From positions 1 to 9,367 of the forward strand of contig JASBSE010000362.1 of the NCBI GenBank assembly GCA_030149115.1: a DNA stretch of 9,367 nucleotides, in the 5' to 3' direction. This document shows positions 6,464 through 9,367 of this stretch, piece by piece (positions within the stretch are counted from its first letter, which is position 1; every line of letters begins with the position of its first letter). The notes below the pieces were generated by a model. That model was not told the DNA's origin. It ran no database searches and saw nothing but the letters and a program-made list of their open reading frames with translations. Origin of the DNA: Winogradskyella sp. (GTDB lineage: Bacteria > Bacteroidota > Bacteroidia > Flavobacteriales > Flavobacteriaceae). The position numbers and the translations under genes were made by a program.

Positions 6464-6913
6464 TTATGCCTTTTTATAATTAGGAATATCTCGTAAGAAC
6501 TGATAACGTTTAGCCTCAGTGTCCATTTGACAATAATAGTGATTTATGCCGTTTGTTACCATGAGGAATTCGGCATTTAACGCTAAATTATAACGTGCAA
6601 TTTGGTCAAAAGTATCTTGGTTTATAGTAATGTCATACGATTTACATTCAACTATAAGTAGGATGCTACCGTCAGAATTGAAGATAACAATATCGTAGCG
6701 TTTCTTTAAGCCGTTAATGTTTAATTCCTTTTCAACATTAATTAACGATTTAGGATAATTTTTCTCATTAATTAGATAGTGAACACAATGTTGTCTCACC
6801 CATTCTTCGGGTTGAAGGACGATGAATTTTTTCCGAATAACATCAAAAATAGAAACTTTATTTTCTGTACTTTTGAATCGGTATTCAAACTGTGGAAAGT
6901 TAAGTTTTTGCAC
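6464..6913 (-). CDS. Stand-alone HsdR N-terminal-like PD-(D/E)XK protein
   Basis: Small soluble protein of 149 residues resembling only the N-terminal nuclease domain of type I restriction R subunits (HSDR_N). The nuclease-fold core is visible: RYDIVIF at 72-78 with Asp74, then LLIVECKSYD at 85-94 with Glu89 and Lys91, and a following helix QDTFDQIARYN at 99-109. So the D...ExK active site looks intact, but there is no helicase domain, methylase or specificity gene nearby. It is therefore not a restriction system as seen here, and its role is unknown. The start is GTG at 6911-6913: the frame is closed by a stop at 6923-6925 and no ATG lies between, and MQKLNFP is an N-terminus I recall from flavobacterial relatives. 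It forms a two-gene unit with the downstream glycosyltransferase (stop and start abutting) and diverges from holA. Confidence 0.85.
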   Translation of the reverse strand: MQKLNFPQFEYRFKSTENKVSIFDVIRKKFIVLQPEEWVRQHCVHYLINEKNYPKSLINVEKELNINGLKKRYDIVIFNSDGSILLIVECKSYDITINQDTFDQIARYNLALNAEFLMVTNGINHYYCQMDTEAKRYQFLRDIPNYKKA

Positions 6914-6917
6914 TTCA

Positions 6918-6949
6918 CAAAATTAAAATTATAATATCATTCGAGCAAA
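6918..6949 (-). promoter_or_regulatory. Putative Bacteroidota promoter for the HsdR-N-like gene and glycosyltransferase
   Basis: The minus strand reads TTTG (6946-6949), then 20 bases, then TAATTTTG (6918-6925). This fits the Bacteroidota -33/-7 pattern of TTTG and TAnnTTTG exactly in sequence and spacing. Transcription would begin at or within a few bases of the GTG start codon, implying a leaderless or nearly leaderless message. It overlaps the 48-bp divergent gap upstream of holA. The sequence is AT-rich, so support is moderate. Confidence 0.45.
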
Positions 6950-6961
6950 CGATTTAAGAGA

Positions 6962-7969
6962 TTGGACGAAGTAAAGCAATTAGTAGCAGATATTAAGAAA
7001 GGACAAATTAAGCCCATTTATTTTCTTATGGGTGAAGAGGCTTATTATATTGATAAAATTTCAGATTTTATTGAAGATAATCTTTTAGATGAAGCTGAGA
7101 AAGGGTTTAACCAGATGGTGCTTTACGGAAGAGATGTAACGATTGATGATATTGTAAGCAATGCTAAGCGTTATCCTATGATGGCAGAGCGCCAAGTAGT
7201 TATTGTTAAGGAAGCGCAAGACCTTAGTCGTACTATAGAAAAACTGGCATCTTATGCCGAAAATCCTCAGCCAACAACGGTTTTAGTCATTAATTACAAG
7301 TATAAAAAAATTGATAAGCGCAAAGCATTATACAAGGCCATAAACAAAAACGGTAGTGTAGTTTTTGAAAGTAAAAAACTCTACGATAATCAAGTGCCAG
7401 ATTGGATAAGACGTGTACTAAAAGGGCAAGGTTATGATATTTCCCCCAAAGCAGCTCAAATGCTGGTTGAGTTTTTAGGAACAGACTTAAGCAAGGTGAA
7501 CAATGAGCTCGATAAGCTAAAAATTGTGTTACCAAAAGGCACACAGATTACACCAGATCATATTGAGGAAAATATCGGAATAAGTAAAGACTTTAATAAT
7601 TTTGAACTTCGTAAAGCTGTTGGTGAACGTAATATTGTAAAAGCACACCAAATTGCGAAGTACTTTGCAGATAATCCTAAGGATAATCCTATGGTGGTGA
7701 CTGTAGCTTTGCTGTTTAATTTCTTTTCTCAGTTGTTGCATCTTCATGGTATGACTGACAAAAACCCAAGAAGTGTGGCTTCAGCACTGAGGGTTAATCC
7801 TTACTTTGTAAATGAATATCTTACAGCTGCTCGCAACTATCCGATGAAGAAGGTAAGTGCTGTTGTAGCTTTACTCAGAGAGTTTGACGTAAAAAGCAAA
7901 GGAGTAGGTGCTAATGCAGTTCCTCAAGGCGATTTACTAAAAGAGCTTTTGGTAAGGATAATGAGTTAA
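6962..7969 (+). CDS. holA: DNA polymerase III, delta subunit (HolA)
   Basis: Clamp-loader delta subunit, which opens the beta sliding clamp during replication. The 335 residues align throughout with the family as I know it: an N-terminal AAA+-like domain opening with KPIYFLMGEEAYYIDKI (17-33), FNQMVLYGRD at 49-58, PMMAERQVVIVKEAQ at 72-86, then the region with GTDLSKVNNELDKL at 173-186, and a helical C-terminal collar domain (about 210-335) with AVPQGDLLKELLVRIM. Walker A is absent, as is normal for delta. The start is TTG at 6962-6964: no in-frame ATG exists back to the stop at 6932-6934, and MDEVKQLV matches the usual flavobacterial N-terminus. AAGAG lies just before the TTG, very close for a ribosome site. 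The gene diverges from the HsdR-N-like gene, and its stop directly abuts that of the convergent secreted protein. Confidence 0.95.
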   Translation: MDEVKQLVADIKKGQIKPIYFLMGEEAYYIDKISDFIEDNLLDEAEKGFNQMVLYGRDVTIDDIVSNAKRYPMMAERQVVIVKEAQDLSRTIEKLASYAENPQPTTVLVINYKYKKIDKRKALYKAINKNGSVVFESKKLYDNQVPDWIRRVLKGQGYDISPKAAQMLVEFLGTDLSKVNNELDKLKIVLPKGTQITPDHIEENIGISKDFNNFELRKAVGERNIVKAHQIAKYFADNPKDNPMVVTVALLFNFFSQLLHLHGMTDKNPRSVASALRVNPYFVNEYLTAARNYPMKKVSAVVALLREFDVKSKGVGANAVPQGDLLKELLVRIMS

Positions 7970-9061
7970 TTACTCTATCAGCAAACGTCTTCTTATTGTG
8001 CTTTTTCCAGAGGTATCTTCAATGATTATGAGGTATATTCCAGAAGTTAAATCGGATACATCAATTTGCTTCCTGTTGGATGTTTTTACGAGTTGACCAG
8101 TTATAGTATAAATTTTAGTTTGAAGATTATCTTCGCTCAGCGTAATTTGGGTTTTAGCTGGATTTGGGTAAAATGAAATCGGTGTCAATTCAGTTTCATT
8201 CATAGAAAGAGTAGAGGTATTGAAGCTATACAAAGCTGATTGTAGTGCTCCATTCTCTTCAGCTGTTATATAATACTCGTTTGCATTAAGAGGATATATA
8301 CCTTCAATCTGAAACGAATAATTTTCGGGTACAGCAATAGACGTTTTTGTAACACTTCCGTTAGAAAATAGCCCAGAGTTAAACCCGCTTAATTCTATTA
8401 AAAAAGCACCACCACCATCAAATCCTGTGATAATAATTTCGTTACTCAATGTATTGAATGTCGCTCCAGATACTAAACCACCTGCTGTAATACTATCAAC
8501 CATAGAAATACTGTATGAGCCAGGTGTTTTGGGTAATTCGTAAATGTTGGTATTGCCATCTAGCCAATTTCGGGTAAACACATAAAGACTATTATTATAA
8601 TGTATTAAGCTCTCTGCATCAAAATTGGTAGCAAACGGACTTGTTGTAAAATCTGTTTGATCAGCGTAATTAAAGTTAATGACATCTGCGGTAACAGAAG
8701 TGTTATTCAAATAATCTGAAATGGCAATTCTGTAAACCTTTAAATCGGTTCTATTTCCTTGGTAATTACCAAAATCACCAACATAAATGTATGTTCCGTC
8801 TTGTGTAAGATCTTCCCAATCTACATTATTAGCGTTAGTAATGGTAACTGTACGAGTTACATTTCCTGTAGAAATATCTATATCAAAAAGTTGATTGGTA
8901 TTTGCACTATCGTTATGCGTAATCAATGTATTGTTTAGATACAATAACCCTGAAGTTTCATTAACGGTTGCATCTAATGAAGTTTCTAATGTAAACTGTT
9001 GCGCATTGATGCCTAAAAATGATAAAACCCAAAATAGACTAAAACAGAGAATAAGTCTCAT
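7970..9061 (-). CDS. Secreted beta-propeller-like protein with T9SS type A sorting domain
   Basis: Exported protein of 363 residues. Residues 1-20 form a Sec signal peptide (charged start, hydrophobic core, likely cleavage near INA-QQ). The middle, about 25-285, has repeated beta-rich blades with recurrent acidic signatures: ETSGLLYL (35-42), DWEDLTQDG (81-89), DAESLIHY (148-155), VSGATFN (197-203) and QIEGIYPL (251-258), like NHL/SdiA-regulated or phytase-like propellers. The C-terminus, 297-363, is a Por secretion-system sorting domain: FYPNPAKTQITL at the start, YTITGQLV, LTSGIYLI and a basic end RRRLL. The protein is thus expected to cross the outer membrane by type IX secretion and be attached to the surface or released. 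The ligand or enzymatic activity cannot be told; no catalytic motif is recognised. It ends with its stop abutting the holA stop, and no terminator is visible between the two. Confidence 0.88.
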   Translation of the reverse strand: MRLILCFSLFWVLSFLGINAQQFTLETSLDATVNETSGLLYLNNTLITHNDSANTNQLFDIDISTGNVTRTVTITNANNVDWEDLTQDGTYIYVGDFGNYQGNRTDLKVYRIAISDYLNNTSVTADVINFNYADQTDFTTSPFATNFDAESLIHYNNSLYVFTRNWLDGNTNIYELPKTPGSYSISMVDSITAGGLVSGATFNTLSNEIIITGFDGGGAFLIELSGFNSGLFSNGSVTKTSIAVPENYSFQIEGIYPLNANEYYITAEENGALQSALYSFNTSTLSMNETELTPISFYPNPAKTQITLSEDNLQTKIYTITGQLVKTSNRKQIDVSDLTSGIYLIIIEDTSGKSTIRRRLLIE

Positions 9062-9079
9062 AAAATTATGATTAAAGCT

Positions 9080-9112
9080 TAAATGTACATAACAAAAGGT
9101 ATCACAGGCAAA
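9080..9112 (-). promoter_or_regulatory. Possible promoter for the T9SS-sorted protein
   Basis: On the minus strand TTTG (9109-9112) is followed after 21 bases by TACATTTA (9080-9087), one mismatch from the Bacteroidota TAnnTTTG box. It would give a leader of about 12 bases before the ATG at 9061. The GNAT gene ends upstream at 9146 in the same direction, so read-through is the alternative. Confidence 0.3.
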
Positions 9113-9145
9113 AAAACATACGATTCACCTTTATTTGGGTTAAAA

Positions 9146-9367
9146 CTATAGTTTTCTATGATAATGCAACAATTCTTCATCAGATGTAGGCAATGTTCCG
9201 ATGCCTTTTAGTTCAAAACTTAAACGCTCTAGTAGTTTTCTTGAGGATAAATTTTCTTCTAAAGTATAGGCACTTAATTCTGTAAGACCATGATTATCTT
9301 TCATTATTTCTACAAGCTTTGATGTGGCTTCAAATGCATAGCCTTTTCCTTCGTTAGTTGGCAAAAA
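9146..9367 (-). CDS. GNAT-family N-acetyltransferase, C-terminal part
   Basis: Only the last 73 residues are in the window; the start lies beyond the right edge. The visible part begins inside the acetyl-CoA-binding motif A: NEGKGYAFEATSKL fits the (Q/R)xxGxG/A pattern in its GxGYAxEA form, typical of RimJ/RimL-type (Acetyltransf_3) enzymes. It continues into motif B with LSAYTLEENLSSRKLLERLSF, where Asn and the SxxLLExLGF-like helix are the family hallmarks. It probably acetylates an amine of a protein N-terminus or small molecule; the substrate cannot be told. A TTG near the right edge is not a credible start because it would cut into motif A. The next gene downstream begins 84 bases later in the same direction. 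Confidence 0.85.
   Translation of the reverse strand, partial: FLPTNEGKGYAFEATSKLVEIMKDNHGLTELSAYTLEENLSSRKLLERLSFELKGIGTLPTSDEELLHYHRKL

Noticed and set aside
6464..6913. Type I restriction-modification locus suggested by the HsdR-N-like gene
   Set aside because: No HsdR helicase part, HsdM or HsdS is present, and the protein is complete at 149 residues between unrelated genes.
9142..9155. Perfect 14-base palindrome AAAACTATAGTTTT over the GNAT stop codon
   Set aside because: There is no loop or following T-run for a terminator, and AT-rich palindromes of this size arise by chance; no operator can be argued.
1..9367. Mobile element, CRISPR array, tRNA or riboswitch
   Set aside because: I found no transposase or integrase gene, no regular repeat-spacer pattern, no cloverleaf-like sequence and no gap long enough for a riboswitch; all gaps are under 100 bases.

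Overview
The window looks like a chromosomal housekeeping and envelope region from a member of the Bacteroidota, most likely the Flavobacteriaceae. Supporting signs are AT-rich coding DNA, a protein with a type IX secretion (Por/T9SS) C-terminal sorting domain, promoter boxes of the Bacteroidota TTTG/TAnnTTTG type, few Shine-Dalgarno sites, and protein sequences (HolA, MenC, the short MenE) that match the flavobacterial versions as I remember them. I see no tRNA, rRNA, CRISPR array, insertion sequence or phage gene. Genes fill almost the whole window, and no gap reaches 100 bases.

Left part (1-1286, minus strand): a membrane di-iron monooxygenase of the fatty acid hydroxylase/sterol desaturase superfamily, closely resembling alkylglycerol monooxygenase, is translationally coupled (ATGA overlap) to a short-chain dehydrogenase that runs off the left edge. 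Divergent from these (1335-4416, plus strand) is a tight three-gene operon: menC, a CPBP-family intramembrane protease and menE. MenC makes o-succinylbenzoate and MenE activates it to the CoA ester, two consecutive steps of menaquinone synthesis. The protease sits between them with overlapping start and stop codons. A perfect 19-bp hairpin terminator (4449-4490) closes this operon and serves the convergent OmpA gene as well.

Middle part (4510-6913, minus strand): an OmpA/MotB-type peptidoglycan-binding lipoprotein with its own likely promoter, preceded by a two-gene unit encoding a stand-alone HsdR-N-type PD-(D/E)XK protein and a family 2 glycosyltransferase, whose stop and start codons abut. 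Diverging from this unit is holA (6962-7969), the delta subunit of the DNA polymerase III clamp loader. Both genes of this divergent pair begin with non-ATG codons (GTG and TTG).

Right part (7970-9367, minus strand): a secreted beta-propeller-like protein with a T9SS sorting domain, whose stop codon directly abuts that of holA, and the C-terminal part of a GNAT acetyltransferase cut by the right edge.

I do not see a clearly new defence or mobile system. The most interesting points are the pairing of an AGMO-like monooxygenase with a DHRS7/DHRS7B-like dehydrogenase (both resembling animal ether-lipid enzymes), the orphan HsdR-N-like nuclease fold next to holA, and the protease embedded in the menaquinone operon.
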